From NCBI GenBank assembly GCA_023480765.1, contig JAMCWZ010000060.1, positions 1-22,913 of the forward strand: a stretch of 22,913 nt of DNA, written 5' to 3'. Under the pieces are notes generated by a model, which had not been told where the DNA came from, made no database searches, and worked only from the letters and a program-made list of their open reading frames with translations. Source of the stretch: Nitrospirota bacterium (GTDB lineage Bacteria; Nitrospirota_A; Leptospirillia; Leptospirillales; Leptospirillaceae). A program made the position numbers and the translations under genes. This document shows, piece by piece, positions 1-8,393 of this stretch; positions within the stretch are counted from its first letter, which is position 1, and every line of letters starts with the position of its first letter.

Positions 1-64
1 TACATCCCCCCAAAACTACAGATAACCAGAATCCGTTCGGGTATGGTTTTTTAAAAACGAACAT

Positions 65-139
65 TGGCTGGGGCGCCAGGATTCGAACCTGGGAATGCGA
101 GATCCAAAATCTCGTGACTTGCCGCTTGTCGACGCCCCA
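65..139 (-). tRNA. tRNA-Gln (anticodon TTG)
   Basis: Reading the minus strand gives a 75-nt cloverleaf. The acceptor stem TGGGGCG pairs with CGCCCCA, followed by discriminator G and an encoded CCA. The anticodon stem CGAGA/TCTCG encloses the loop TTTTGGA, which places TTG at positions 34-36 and so reads CAA (Gln). The T arm contains the usual GGTTCGAATCC. The gene begins only 7 nt after the ispE stop codon on the same strand, so it is probably co-transcribed with ispE and released by RNase P and 3' processing. An ispE/tRNA-Gln/prs order is known from many proteobacteria; whether prs follows here lies outside the window. Confidence 0.96.
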
Positions 140-146
140 GTAGGGT

Positions 147-1031
147 TCATTCACTGACAACAAAAGGGGAAGCAGAGAGGGTTTTATAGGTCCCCGTCCA
201 TCCCCCGAATTGTTCCTGAAGCAAATGACAGACAGACCCTGCCTTTTCGGGATCCTCAAAAATCCCGAATACCGTTGGACCTGAACCACTCATCAGGGAA
301 AACCCGGAGCCACTTGTCAGCAATGTGTCTTTTACCTTCCGGATAACGGGCAGGATGGACATGGCCACGGGCTCAAGGTCATTACTACCCATATCTTTAG
401 ACAAAAGACTACTTATTTTAGGTAGTGTTTCAGAATCTGTCAACGAATTTATCGGAGGAGCCTCAAGTCCTCCATAAATTCTTGATGTTGACAAAGGAAC
501 AAGAGGATTCCAGAGAACAAGTGATTTTACCGGCAATGGAGAACAGGGATGAATTTTTTCCCCTCTCCCCGAAGCAATGGCGTGAGGTTCCCCCAGAAAA
601 AAAGGAACATCGCTTCCAAGCCGCGCCCCGATTTCCATAAGCTCCGAACGCGAACACTGGTTTCCGGAAAGAAGATTCATTGCCCACAACGCAGCGGCGG
701 CGTTAGAAGATCCGCCACCCAGACCGGCTCCAACCGGGATTTTTTTTTCCAGTTCCACCTTCCAGTAACGGGGATCACCATCGCGTTTTTGCAATTCCCG
801 AAATAGCCGGATCGCCCTTAGAACAAGGTTATCGTCAGTATTACCATCCACCGGTCTTCCGGAAACCTCCAGAACGTCTCTGAGACTGTCAGACTCACGG
901 AATACCATTCTGTCCCCAAGAGAAATCATGACCATTTCTGTCAGAAGCTCATGGTAACCGTCCTGCCGTTTTCCCAGAATCCGAAGAGAAAGATTGATCT
1001 TGGCAGGAGAGAACAGAGAATAAGGAGTCAC
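147..1031 (-). CDS. ispE: 4-diphosphocytidyl-2-C-methyl-D-erythritol kinase
   Basis: A cytoplasmic GHMP-family kinase of the MEP (non-mevalonate) isoprenoid pathway. It phosphorylates CDP-methylerythritol at the 2-hydroxyl using ATP. The 294 residues match the usual family length of about 280-300. Visible motifs are PAKINLSLRILGKRQDGYHEL at residues 9-29 (Lys11), the glycine-rich ATP loop GAGLGGGSSNAAAAL at 101-115, GSDVPFF at 139-145 with the expected catalytic Asp141, and SGSGPTVFGIF in the C-terminal lobe. The start is GTG at 1031. It overlaps the stop codon of the upstream DUF512 gene in a GTGA arrangement, which suggests translational coupling. A tRNA-Gln gene follows 7 nt after the stop. 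Confidence 0.96.
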   Translation of the reverse strand: MTPYSLFSPAKINLSLRILGKRQDGYHELLTEMVMISLGDRMVFRESDSLRDVLEVSGRPVDGNTDDNLVLRAIRLFRELQKRDGDPRYWKVELEKKIPVGAGLGGGSSNAAAALWAMNLLSGNQCSRSELMEIGARLGSDVPFFLGEPHAIASGRGEKIHPCSPLPVKSLVLWNPLVPLSTSRIYGGLEAPPINSLTDSETLPKISSLLSKDMGSNDLEPVAMSILPVIRKVKDTLLTSGSGFSLMSGSGPTVFGIFEDPEKAGSVCHLLQEQFGGWTGTYKTLSASPFVVSE

Positions 1032-2413
1032 GATGCAACCGCCCTGACACTTTCATCCCTACGACCTGATCGCTCCGGTCTATAGTTTTCCATCCATTCC
1101 CAGAATCCTCGGGCATCCGAAGGAACTGCCAGAACCTCAAGGCCGGTGCGGGAGGCAATGTCTTCCAAAGACATATCGTCGATCAAAACTTCCGAATCCG
1201 CCCGAAGAGCGACATCCGGGACAAGGATCTTGGTTCCTGGCAAAAGACGGGCATTCACGACAGCATTTGCGATGTCTCCACCGGAAAGCAGTCCCGCAAC
1301 CGTCACAGAAGATCCAAAAAGCCGGTTCTCTACACTAAGGCTTCTGATCGCCCCCGTCTTCTCTGAAAACACTTGCCCAAGATCGGAAAGCAGTTTCTCA
1401 AGATATGGCGAAAAAGCCTTTCCCGTCACCATGATCAAGGGTGACTCCATTATCTTACGAAGTGGAGAAGTCCCTTTTTTTTGATAGGAAAGGAGCTTCT
1501 TTTTCCATTCTGACGAGAAAAGAGGCACCATACCAACACCGTTTCCCAATTGAGAGAGAGTTCCATATCGTCGGAGAGAAGGGAAATTCTTTTCCGCAAT
1601 GACATACCACTCGTCGGCCGGGAACACAAAGGGATCGTCCCATTTTTGCATAAAAGGTTTCTGGTAGGCCTCGATAACAGACAGCATCTTTTGGGCAAAG
1701 TGCTTGTCAATGGGCCGAATCGGAGGAAGGTTGTCACGATGCCCCGTCAATCCAACCGGAACAATGGCCAAGGAGGAGACCCCCGGGAATCTCGCCGACA
1801 GATCCTGTACCGAACGGTCAAGGACTTCTCCATCGTTAATACCAGGAGTCACAACGATTTGCGTATGCAATCGGATTCCTCCGGCGACCAGATGATCGAT
1901 GCGTTCCAGAATGTCCGGAGCCCGCTCGTTTCTTAAAAGCCGTTTGCGAATGCCGGGATCGGTTGCATGCACGGAAATATAAAGAGGAGAAAGACGTTGA
2001 TCGAGGATCCTTCGGTAATCTTTCTCGGACAAGTTTGTCAGAGTGATAAAGTTTCCATAGAGAAAACTGTACCGATAGTCTTCGTCGCGGATATAGAGAG
2101 ACTGGCGTTGCCCGGGGGGCATCTGGTCGACGAAACAGAAATCGCAATCGTTGGGGCAACGGCGAATGGGTGGGGGATCCAGAACAATACCCAATCGCTC
2201 GTCCGGATCTTTCTCCAGAGAAAGTTCGCTTTTTTCTCCATCCGGATTTTCAAGCTGCAAAACCAGTTCCCCTTCGGCCTGATAAAATTCGAGGTCAATC
2301 AGGTCACGAAGCGAATTTCCGTTGATCGACACGATGTTGTAACCGGCCAAAATTCCGGCATCCTCCGCCAGAGAGCCCGGTAAAACCTCCTTGATCATCA
2401 ACCCCTGAGGCAT
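1028..2413 (-). CDS. PDZ / radical SAM / DUF512 family protein
   Basis: A 461-residue protein with three parts. A PDZ-like domain covers about residues 5-65 (PGSLAEDAGILAGYNIVSING). A radical SAM core starts with the cluster motif CPNDCDFC, giving Cys86, Cys90 and Cys93 (CxxxCxxC). A C-terminal DUF512 region runs from about residue 290 to the end. This architecture is a recognised but uncharacterised family found in cyanobacteria, Firmicutes and others. The three cysteines should hold a 4Fe-4S cluster that cleaves S-adenosylmethionine; the substrate is unknown. It starts at ATG 2413, 13 nt after the pgsA stop, and its stop overlaps the ispE GTG start by four bases, so it is part of a tight run. 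No role in isoprenoid synthesis can be claimed from position alone. Confidence 0.9.
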   Translation of the reverse strand: MPQGLMIKEVLPGSLAEDAGILAGYNIVSINGNSLRDLIDLEFYQAEGELVLQLENPDGEKSELSLEKDPDERLGIVLDPPPIRRCPNDCDFCFVDQMPPGQRQSLYIRDEDYRYSFLYGNFITLTNLSEKDYRRILDQRLSPLYISVHATDPGIRKRLLRNERAPDILERIDHLVAGGIRLHTQIVVTPGINDGEVLDRSVQDLSARFPGVSSLAIVPVGLTGHRDNLPPIRPIDKHFAQKMLSVIEAYQKPFMQKWDDPFVFPADEWYVIAEKNFPSLRRYGTLSQLGNGVGMVPLFSSEWKKKLLSYQKKGTSPLRKIMESPLIMVTGKAFSPYLEKLLSDLGQVFSEKTGAIRSLSVENRLFGSSVTVAGLLSGGDIANAVVNARLLPGTKILVPDVALRADSEVLIDDMSLEDIASRTGLEVLAVPSDARGFWEWMENYRPERSGRRDESVRAVAS

Positions 2414-2426
2414 GACTTCAATCCCT

Positions 2427-2978
2427 TCACTTCGTATGCACCTGAAACCATCTTATCCCTTGATGAACATAAAAAATACCAGACATAATCGCCATAATGA
2501 CCGTTACCACCGCAATCGAGCCCAAGTGACCGGAATGACCATAGCCCGCTTTTCCGAGCAAAACCAGAAAAAGATAAAGAATCTCGATCAGAGTCGTCAC
2601 TTTTCCCCACAGGTGCGGGCGGATGGGGATCGGGGTTTCCACCCATTTTAGCAGGAAAACCCCAGAAATAACGATCAGGTCCCGGCTGACAAGAGCGATC
2701 GCAACCCAAGCCGGAACATAGCCGATAACCGACATGACCGTAACGGTCGCCGACAGAAAGATCTTGTCAGCAACCGGGTCCAGAATCGTTCCCATCATCG
2801 TTTTCTGGTTCAGAAGACGGGCAATCGCACCATCCATTGCATCGGAAACCCCTCCGATGACGAATGTCCAGAACGCAAGGCGGTCTCTCCCATACAGAAG
2901 AACCGCAACCAAAAAAGGTGTCAGGAAAATCCGGAATAGGGTCAGAGAGTTCGGCAGGTTGATGGAGGAAAAAAACAC
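2427..2978 (-). CDS. pgsA: CDP-diacylglycerol-glycerol-3-phosphate 3-phosphatidyltransferase (CDP-alcohol phosphatidyltransferase)
   Basis: An integral membrane enzyme of 183 residues with several hydrophobic helices. The complete CDP-alcohol phosphotransferase signature is present: Asp46, Asp49-Gly50, Ala53-Arg54, Gly63, Asp67 and Asp71 (D-x2-D-G-x2-A-R-x8-G-x3-D-x3-D). These residues bind the metal ions and CDP moiety. The N-terminal LPNSLTLFRI segment is typical of PgsA. The enzyme would make phosphatidylglycerophosphate from CDP-diacylglycerol and glycerol-3-phosphate in the inner membrane, the first step to phosphatidylglycerol. The start is GTG at 2978 and shares one base with the TAG stop of the upstream lipoprotein gene (TAGTG). 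PgsA is the best fit from length and N-terminus, but another alcohol acceptor is not excluded. Confidence 0.88.
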   Translation of the reverse strand: MFFSSINLPNSLTLFRIFLTPFLVAVLLYGRDRLAFWTFVIGGVSDAMDGAIARLLNQKTMMGTILDPVADKIFLSATVTVMSVIGYVPAWVAIALVSRDLIVISGVFLLKWVETPIPIRPHLWGKVTTLIEILYLFLVLLGKAGYGHSGHLGSIAVVTVIMAIMSGIFYVHQGIRWFQVHTK

Positions 2979-4285
2979 TAGTAACCCTTGGCTTCCAGAC
3001 TCAAAACCCGGTTTTTGATCCAGTCCGATGCAAGTCCCTTACGGATAGCATCCCTTCCCGCTCGCACTTCCTCAATTGGCTCTCTCAGACCACCCAATGC
3101 CACCATCAGGTCACGATAGATCGGTTCGCTTTCATACCCTGCCCGGATCCAATTCTGAGCTTTTTTCCGGACCTTCCGCAGATGTCCCTCTTCGGCTTGC
3201 CGGTAAAGCCAGGCATGACGGGCAAGAAGAGTCCGATGGTGTTTGCGGGAGAGAAACTCCGTCTTCCACCACTCGTCCGCCTTCAAGGAATCGCCGACAA
3301 ACACTTTGCCGGCATAATACACGCCGGTCATTCGGTCATCGAGTTCTCCCGGATGTTTTTTCCGGTACTGAGACAACATCGAAAGTGCTTGACGGGGATG
3401 CCCTTTCCAAATGCGGTCCTCCATCACCTTCCCCCACAGATATCGTGCATCCGGCAATCTCATCAATCCTTGATAATAGAGATTTCGGACTGTTTCGGAA
3501 GGAATGCCCTGGGCGCGATACATGGTTGCGGCTTCCAGGATGAAATTCGAATTGATCGCTCCGTTTTTCATGACGGAAGAAACAAGCGTTCGGGCTTCGT
3601 CGGACAATCCCGAAGCGCGAAGAGTCCGAAGGAGGGCCAGATTGAATTCAGCGGTCTTTTTTGTTTCCGGCAATGTCCGGTTCAGCCGTTCTCCCAGACG
3701 CAAGGCCTGATCGACTTGTCCCCGGTCCAGAAGCTTTTCGACTGCGCTACCCGGATCCGTGTCCGGGCCAACATTTCTTCTCCCGTTCAGAACACTCGAA
3801 GGATTCAGGAAATCTTTTGCCATCCGGGTAAAGAACAGGGCCAGAACACGGCTTTTTCGATCCAATTCTGGCAAGTCGCGCGTCAAGGATTGCATCAGTC
3901 GAGGAGGCGATACGGCCCAGTAGGCCAGAGTCAACGTCTTTTTTTTCCCGCCTTCCCGGCGAAGAGTCGCCGTAAGCAAATAACGGGCGCGAATTATCTT
4001 GGCTCTGTCGAGAGCACACCGAACGTCCCGGCAGGGAGCAAGATCTGTCGTTCCCTCCAGGCGAGAAACCCTCTGACGAAACCTCTCTCCGAACAAGATA
4101 TCCGACGAACCAGATGCCGCTTCAAGACGATCTCCCAAAAAAAGAGACCATGCCTGTCCAGGGGAAAGAATGTGTTCCGCGTCAAAAATTCCGGAAAAAA
4201 CACCTGTTCCGGAAAATCGCTTACGATGCAGGGAGCTCCGGGCGCAACCGGACAAAACCATCCCCAGTATCAAAAAAACAACCAT
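2978..4285 (-). CDS. Predicted lipoprotein with TPR-like helical repeats
   Basis: A 435-residue protein not recognised as a named family. The N-terminus is hydrophobic and ends in a lipobox, LSGC, with Cys14, so it should be a membrane-attached lipoprotein. Residues about 90-165 contain an alpha/beta stretch (ARYLLTATLRREGG followed by an A-x-x-x-A pattern) that loosely resembles the TolB/CsgG-type small domain. The rest, from about residue 185, is helical with TPR-like spacing. ATG 4285 is used here, but its AAGGGA box directly abuts the start, and the signal peptide would lack a positive n-region. Five codons upstream an ATC codon (4300) lies 7 nt after AAAGGG and would add Arg and Lys. The gene is divergent from the plus-strand gene at 4380. 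Confidence 0.8.
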   Translation of the reverse strand: MVVFLILGMVLSGCARSSLHRKRFSGTGVFSGIFDAEHILSPGQAWSLFLGDRLEAASGSSDILFGERFRQRVSRLEGTTDLAPCRDVRCALDRAKIIRARYLLTATLRREGGKKKTLTLAYWAVSPPRLMQSLTRDLPELDRKSRVLALFFTRMAKDFLNPSSVLNGRRNVGPDTDPGSAVEKLLDRGQVDQALRLGERLNRTLPETKKTAEFNLALLRTLRASGLSDEARTLVSSVMKNGAINSNFILEAATMYRAQGIPSETVRNLYYQGLMRLPDARYLWGKVMEDRIWKGHPRQALSMLSQYRKKHPGELDDRMTGVYYAGKVFVGDSLKADEWWKTEFLSRKHHRTLLARHAWLYRQAEEGHLRKVRKKAQNWIRAGYESEPIYRDLMVALGGLREPIEEVRAGRDAIRKGLASDWIKNRVLSLEAKGY

Positions 4286-4297
4286 TCCCTTGGATCG

Positions 4298-4314
4298 GAT
4301 ATGTAAACCCTTTC
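4298..4314 (-). promoter_or_regulatory. Candidate ribosome binding site with possible ATC start
   Basis: On the minus strand GAAAGGG (4314-4308) is followed by a 7-nt spacer and then ATC (4300-4298), in frame with the lipoprotein read from 4285. An in-frame TGA just upstream of this box limits any longer extension. The box is 22 nt from the first ATG, too far to serve it in the usual way. Confidence 0.35.
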
Positions 4315-4330
4315 AAAACCGTGTTACAAT
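4302..4330 (+). promoter_or_regulatory. Candidate promoter for the plus-strand gene
   Basis: The divergent intergenic region contains TACAAT at 4325-4330 on the plus strand, one mismatch from the consensus -10 box. The only -35 candidate with a 17-nt spacer is TGTAAA at 4302-4307, a poor match. Transcription would begin near 4337 and leave a leader of about 40 nt before the ATG at 4380. Confidence 0.3.
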
Positions 4331-4379
4331 GCCTGAAAAAATCGTGGGTCCATCCCCTTCTCTAGCCCAAAGGGAAACA

Positions 4380-5033
4380 ATGCCGGACAGAAAAAAACTA
4401 CGCCTGCCCCGCAAATGGGGACAGTGGACGCTTCTGGTCCTTATCCTGTCTTTGGTCGGAGTATCGGCCATGAGCAGACTGGCTGGTCTTTTTTACCTCA
4501 AGTCTCTCAAGAATGAATCCGCGACTTACAAGTTCGACGATCAGAATCTTACAATCGATGGTATCCAATTCCATGTCGGATTTATCCGGCCAGGCTCTCC
4601 CTACTTTAACCCCATTCTGGATGCGGACTACACGACAGTCCTGGTTCGGATCACCAACAAGGGAAAAAGTTACATCGACTATCAACCAATGAATTTTTTT
4701 CTGGAGCTTCCGGACAAACATGTATACAGACCTTTTGACCAGGGAGAACTCCTGGAATCCCTGTCAACAGGCCTTCTGGGAACTGTGATGGCTCCTGCAT
4801 CGATGAAAAGGCTGAACGAAACCCGAAAACAGGTCCGGATGACTTACCTCCCCGGAGCCCGTCTCTTTCCAGGATACGACAGGGAAGGAATCCTCTCCTT
4901 CCCCCATATCCAGGGATATCCTGACTCCTTCGGTATTCGTTTGACCCAGCTTTCCTTTGACGGCAAGGCAATTTCTCCCCTGCTTTTCAAAGCACGGAAA
5001 ATTCCCGCCCCGCCCCCGAAAAATAAATCCTAA
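4380..5033 (+). CDS. Membrane-anchored protein with an extracytoplasmic DUF4352-like domain
   Basis: A 217-residue protein, the only gene here on the plus strand. ATG 4380 is chosen because AGGGA lies 4 nt upstream and is followed directly by a basic n-region ([10 protein letters not shown]) and one transmembrane helix at about residues 15-37. Longer in-frame starts at 4170 and 4329 would add non-conserved sequence overlapping the divergent gene. The remainder is predicted to be outside the cytoplasm. The segment around [20 protein letters not shown] looks like the beta-sandwich of DUF4352-type domains, which often occur in anchored surface proteins. The C-terminus is basic and proline-rich. 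No function can be assigned. Its TAA stop overlaps the clpX TAG stop tail to tail. Confidence 0.8.
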   Translation: MPDRKKLRLPRKWGQWTLLVLILSLVGVSAMSRLAGLFYLKSLKNESATYKFDDQNLTIDGIQFHVGFIRPGSPYFNPILDADYTTVLVRITNKGKSYIDYQPMNFFLELPDKHVYRPFDQGELLESLSTGLLGTVMAPASMKRLNETRKQVRMTYLPGARLFPGYDREGILSFPHIQGYPDSFGIRLTQLSFDGKAISPLLFKARKIPAPPPKNKS

Positions 5034-6310
5034 GCTGAAAGAGGAGGGTCCGACTCCTTGCGCGTCGTGTCCGTGCGGACCACCCCTGGAGGCTCGTGAT
5101 TGTTGATCGTTTCCTCTGTGACCAGGACTTCCAGAACATTCTGCACAGAAGGGATTTCATACATAAGGTCCAGCATCACTTCTTCAAGGATTGCCCGCAA
5201 GCCTCTGGCCCCGGTCTTCTGGATAAACGCCTTGTGAGCAATAGCCTTGAGAGCTCCTTCGGTCATCCGCAGGCGAACTTTTTCAAGTGCAAAGAGTTTT
5301 TCAAACTGCTTGACCAATGCATTCTTCGGTTCCGTCAGGATTCTATAGAAAGCAGCTTCATCGAGGTCGTCCAGAACTGCCATCACAGGGAATCGTCCCA
5401 CGAACTCCGGAATCAGCCCATATTTGAGCAGGTCATCAGGCCTTACGCTGGCCAACAGCTCTCCCGTCCTCTTCCTGTCTTCCGGTGTCCGGATTTCGGC
5501 ACCAAATCCGAGGTTCTTGCTCGACAAGCGCTGGGATATGATATTGTCCAGACCGATAAAGGCCCCTCCGCAAATAAAAAGGATGCTGGACGTATCGACC
5601 TGGATGAATTCCTGGTGAGGATGCTTCCGTCCACCTTGGGGGGGGACATTCGCCACCGTTCCTTCGACCAGTTTCAAAAGCGCCTGCTGAACACCTTCTC
5701 CGGAGACGTCGCGCGTGATCGACGGATTTTCCGACTTTCGACTGATCTTGTCGATTTCGTCGATATACACAATGCCCCGCTCAGCCTTCTCGACATCGTA
5801 ATCGGCGGCCTGCAGAAGCTTCAGGATGATGTTTTCAACATCTTCCCCGACATATCCGGCTTCGGTCAACGTTGTCGCATCCGCAATCGCAAAAGGCACT
5901 TCAAGGATTCGGGCTAGCGTCTGTGCCAGAAGAGTTTTACCGGTACCCGTCGGACCGATCATCAGAATATTCCCCTTCTGAAGCTCGACGTCATCGGAAA
6001 TCTGGTTTGCGTTGATGCGCTTGTAATGGTTGTAAACAGCGACCGAGAGAACCCGCTTGGCTTTTTCCTGTCCAACAACGTACTGGTCCAGAATACGATT
6101 GATTTCTGCTGGCTTCAGTAAAGGACCTGCCGTCGTTTCCCGTTCCTCTTCCCACGTTTCCGAAATGATGGAAGAGCACTGTTCCACGCATTCATCGCAA
6201 ATAAAAACTCCAGGCCCGGAAACCATCCGTCGAACGTCTTCGCGCGTTTTTCCGCAAAATGAACACCGGACCGTTCCATCACCCTTGTCTTTTCGTTCTC
6301 GACCAGCCAT
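5030..6310 (-). CDS. clpX: ATP-dependent Clp protease ATP-binding subunit ClpX
   Basis: A hexameric AAA+ unfoldase that recognises tagged substrates and threads them into ClpP. The 426 residues match the family length. The N-terminal zinc-binding domain has Cys16, Cys19, Cys38 and Cys41 (two CxxC pairs). Walker A GPTGTGKT is at 119-126, the pore loop GYVGEDVE at 152-159, and Walker [10 protein letters not shown] begins at about 181. The RKH loop lies at 228-230 and the sensor-2 segment is TGARGLR. The LGFG tetrad at about 267-270 sits where the ClpP-contacting IGF loop is expected. A GGAGGGGG ribosome site precedes ATG 6310, 27 nt after the clpP stop. The stop codon overlaps that of the convergent gene, so no separate terminator fits between them. 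Confidence 0.98.
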   Translation of the reverse strand: MAGRERKDKGDGTVRCSFCGKTREDVRRMVSGPGVFICDECVEQCSSIISETWEEERETTAGPLLKPAEINRILDQYVVGQEKAKRVLSVAVYNHYKRINANQISDDVELQKGNILMIGPTGTGKTLLAQTLARILEVPFAIADATTLTEAGYVGEDVENIILKLLQAADYDVEKAERGIVYIDEIDKISRKSENPSITRDVSGEGVQQALLKLVEGTVANVPPQGGRKHPHQEFIQVDTSSILFICGGAFIGLDNIISQRLSSKNLGFGAEIRTPEDRKRTGELLASVRPDDLLKYGLIPEFVGRFPVMAVLDDLDEAAFYRILTEPKNALVKQFEKLFALEKVRLRMTEGALKAIAHKAFIQKTGARGLRAILEEVMLDLMYEIPSVQNVLEVLVTEETINNHEPPGVVRTDTTRKESDPPLSA

Positions 6311-6337
6311 TTGTCTTTCCCCCTCCTCAAACCAGCG

Positions 6338-6949
6338 TCATGATTCCGGTAGCACAACTCCAGCCGGTCCACGATGGCTCGAAATGACCGAATCGACCAG
6401 ACCATAGGCCTTGGCGTCATCTGCCGAAAGAAAATAGTCTCTGTCTGTATCCTGGGCGATTTTGGCAAGAGGTTGCTTGGTGTGCCTTGCCAAAATCCCG
6501 TTCAGATGCTCCCGCATCTTCAGGATTTCCCGGGCATGAATTTCAATTTCCGTCGCCTGTCCCTGGACTCCGCCTAATGGTTGATGGATCAGGATCCGGG
6601 CATTCGGAAGAGTGAAGCGTTTACCATCGGCACCGGCCGTCAGGAGAACGGCTCCCATACTTGCGGCCTGCCCCACACATATCGTTGACACGTCCGGCTT
6701 GATGTACTGCATCGTGTCATAGATCGCCAAGCCGGCAGTCACCACCCCTCCCGGGGAGTTGATGTACAGGTTGATATCCTTTGACGCATCTTCCGCTTCC
6801 AGAAACAAAAGCTGGGCGATCACGAGATTCGCCACCATGTCATCGATTGCCGTGCCAAGAAAGATAATTCTGTCTTTTAAAAGACGGGAGTAAATGTCGT
6901 AGGAACGTTCACCCCGGGTTGTCTGTTCGACTACATACGGTATCAGCAT
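6338..6949 (-). CDS. clpP: ATP-dependent Clp protease proteolytic subunit ClpP
   Basis: The serine peptidase of the ClpXP/ClpAP complexes, forming a tetradecameric chamber. With the start at ATG 6949 the protein has 203 residues, typical for ClpP. The catalytic triad is Ser97 (GQAASMGA), His122 (LIHQPLGG) and Asp171 (TDRDYFLSA), the same numbers as in E. coli mature ClpP. The start is set by AGGAGG at 6960-6965, 10 nt upstream, and by the conserved beginning [21 protein letters not shown]. The open frame runs 46 codons further back, but there it only reads the His-tail repeats of tig in another frame. It lies 25 nt after tig and 27 nt before clpX, so all three are probably one transcript. Confidence 0.98.
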   Translation of the reverse strand: MLIPYVVEQTTRGERSYDIYSRLLKDRIIFLGTAIDDMVANLVIAQLLFLEAEDASKDINLYINSPGGVVTAGLAIYDTMQYIKPDVSTICVGQAASMGAVLLTAGADGKRFTLPNARILIHQPLGGVQGQATEIEIHAREILKMREHLNGILARHTKQPLAKIAQDTDRDYFLSADDAKAYGLVDSVISSHRGPAGVVLPES

Positions 6950-6959
6950 CCTCTGGCTT

Positions 6960-6965
6960 CCTCCT
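6960..6965 (-). promoter_or_regulatory. clpP ribosome binding site
   Basis: AGGAGG on the minus strand is 10 nt from ATG 6949. It falls in the short gap after the tig stop and supports the 203-residue ClpP over the longer open frame. Confidence 0.8.
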
Positions 6966-6974
6966 GATTCTCCA

Positions 6975-8393
6975 TTATGACTGGCCTTCATCTCCGGAAT
7001 GGTCGTGATGATCATGATCCCCGTGATCGTGGGCACCATGGTCATGATCGTGATCATGCCCGCCAACGGACGCTGCCTTCTTCCCAAACTTTTTCATTCC
7101 CACTTTGTCCAGGTAGCCGCCCTCTTCAAAAAAGAGCTCACTACCACCAAACTGGGCTTCCCGGAGCATCATTTCCTCAAGCTTGATCCGACGAGCTCCC
7201 TGCATGGCTACCGAAAGAGCCTCCCTGTCGACTTCCCGGGAAGAAGTCTCCCCTTTCGACTGCATAATTCCCCGGTATTCCTGACCGACAGTTTCCCAGT
7301 CCGGTTCGATCTTCTCCCTTTCCGCCAGCAAGTCAAGCACAAGTTGCCAGAGAAAAATCTGGCGATATTCCTCCTTGTCCGCATCGGAGGAAATAGCCAG
7401 ACGCTGATATTCCCGCGCCATACGCTTTTCGGGAGTCGAGATCCCCCATGTCGCAAGAACTTCCCGGCGCAATTCTTCCCTTTTGTTCCGAAGGACACCC
7501 AGGACTTTCTGGCCAAGAAGCCCCTTTTCCACATCCGAACGAAGATCTGCCTCCGTCTTGGGTTCCTCATTTTCACCCGACTTGGGAAAAACCCTGGAGA
7601 TCAATTCTCCCGTTTCGAGGGGAATTCTTCGCTGAATATCCAAGACTTCCAATTCCGCGGGATGAGTTTCGACCCTCGTTCCGCCGGCCTTCCCAGAGAC
7701 AGGAACATTCAGCGGCAAGGTCACCTGGACACGGTCTCCCCGTTTCTTTCCAAGAAGCCCCTGATTGAAGGCTTCAGGCACACCCTCCCCGCCCACTTCG
7801 GAGACTTGCTCCGAGTCAAAAGCTTCCCCCGTGGAAGGATGGATGAAATGGATCCGGAACCGGACAAAGTCCGACATCAGGATGGGTTCCTCTTCCGGGA
7901 GATCTTCCCGGAACTCGTTCGACATCATGATCCGAAGACGCTCGATTTCCGAAGCGATTTCCTCCCCGGAAACGGATATGGGTTCTTCTGGCGAGAGAAC
8001 TGTTCCAAAAGGAGAACGTTCCGAGGGAATCTCAAAAACCTCGAGCTCCCCCTCGATCATCAACCCTGTTTCCTCGGACTTCGTCTCGAGAGAGACGGGA
8101 GCGGGATTTAAATGAACAACCGTTCCGGAAGACTTCCTGACAATCTCGGAATAGGCGGAGTCCAGAAGTTCGTCGAGAACTTCCTGGTGAATGGAGCGGA
8201 TCAGGTCCTGGTTCCGTCGAATCATAGATTCGGGAACGTGTCCGGGGCGGTATCCCGGCACTTTCAATCGGGGATTGACCGCCAGTATCTTTCCTTTCAC
8301 CCTGGTCCGAATCTCTTCTCCGGAAAGATCTACCGTAAATGCATGAAGATTTCCTTCTCCCTTTTTGATCTGAACATCCATCAATCCTGTCAT
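6975..8393 (-). CDS. tig: Trigger factor (peptidyl-prolyl isomerase) with a His/Asp-rich tail
   Basis: A ribosome-bound chaperone for nascent chains. The N-terminal ribosome-binding domain carries the signature loop [10 protein letters not shown] at about residues 45-54, a variant of GFRxGxxP. A divergent FKBP-like PPIase domain follows at about 170-270, then the helical C-terminal chaperone region. The total of 472 residues is longer than the usual 430-450, and the excess is a tail at 446-465 made almost only of His and Asp (10 His in 20 residues), ending SGDEGQS. Such a tail recalls the metal-binding tail of SlyD. M5 (8381) is an alternative start, since the GGGGAAGG box directly abuts ATG 8393. 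Its place just upstream of clpP-clpX is the classical arrangement. Confidence 0.95.
   Translation of the reverse strand: MTGLMDVQIKKGEGNLHAFTVDLSGEEIRTRVKGKILAVNPRLKVPGYRPGHVPESMIRRNQDLIRSIHQEVLDELLDSAYSEIVRKSSGTVVHLNPAPVSLETKSEETGLMIEGELEVFEIPSERSPFGTVLSPEEPISVSGEEIASEIERLRIMMSNEFREDLPEEEPILMSDFVRFRIHFIHPSTGEAFDSEQVSEVGGEGVPEAFNQGLLGKKRGDRVQVTLPLNVPVSGKAGGTRVETHPAELEVLDIQRRIPLETGELISRVFPKSGENEEPKTEADLRSDVEKGLLGQKVLGVLRNKREELRREVLATWGISTPEKRMAREYQRLAISSDADKEEYRQIFLWQLVLDLLAEREKIEPDWETVGQEYRGIMQSKGETSSREVDREALSVAMQGARRIKLEEMMLREAQFGGSELFFEEGGYLDKVGMKKFGKKAASVGGHDHDHDHGAHDHGDHDHHDHSGDEGQS
6999..7058 (-). repeat. Short tandem repeat coding for the His/Asp tail of trigger factor
   Basis: The codons for trigger factor residues 446-465 form an irregular repeat of CAT/CAC and GAT/GAC units, seen on the plus strand as repeated ATGATCGTG-like words. 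Repeats of this kind can change length by slippage, so tail length may vary between strains. Confidence 0.6.

Noticed and set aside
1..64. Intrinsic terminator after the tRNA gene
   Set aside because: GTTCG and CGAAC flank an A/T-rich loop of 18 nt, but no GC-rich stem is followed by a T-run in the tRNA direction.
5038..5060. Terminator hairpin at the end of clpX
   Set aside because: AGGAG/CTCCT is only a 5-bp stem inside the coding region with a short T-run, too weak to call.
6950..7087. N-terminal extension of clpP to 249 residues
   Set aside because: The added residues overlap the tig 3' end and only read its His-tail repeat in another frame. A good ribosome site supports the start at 6949.
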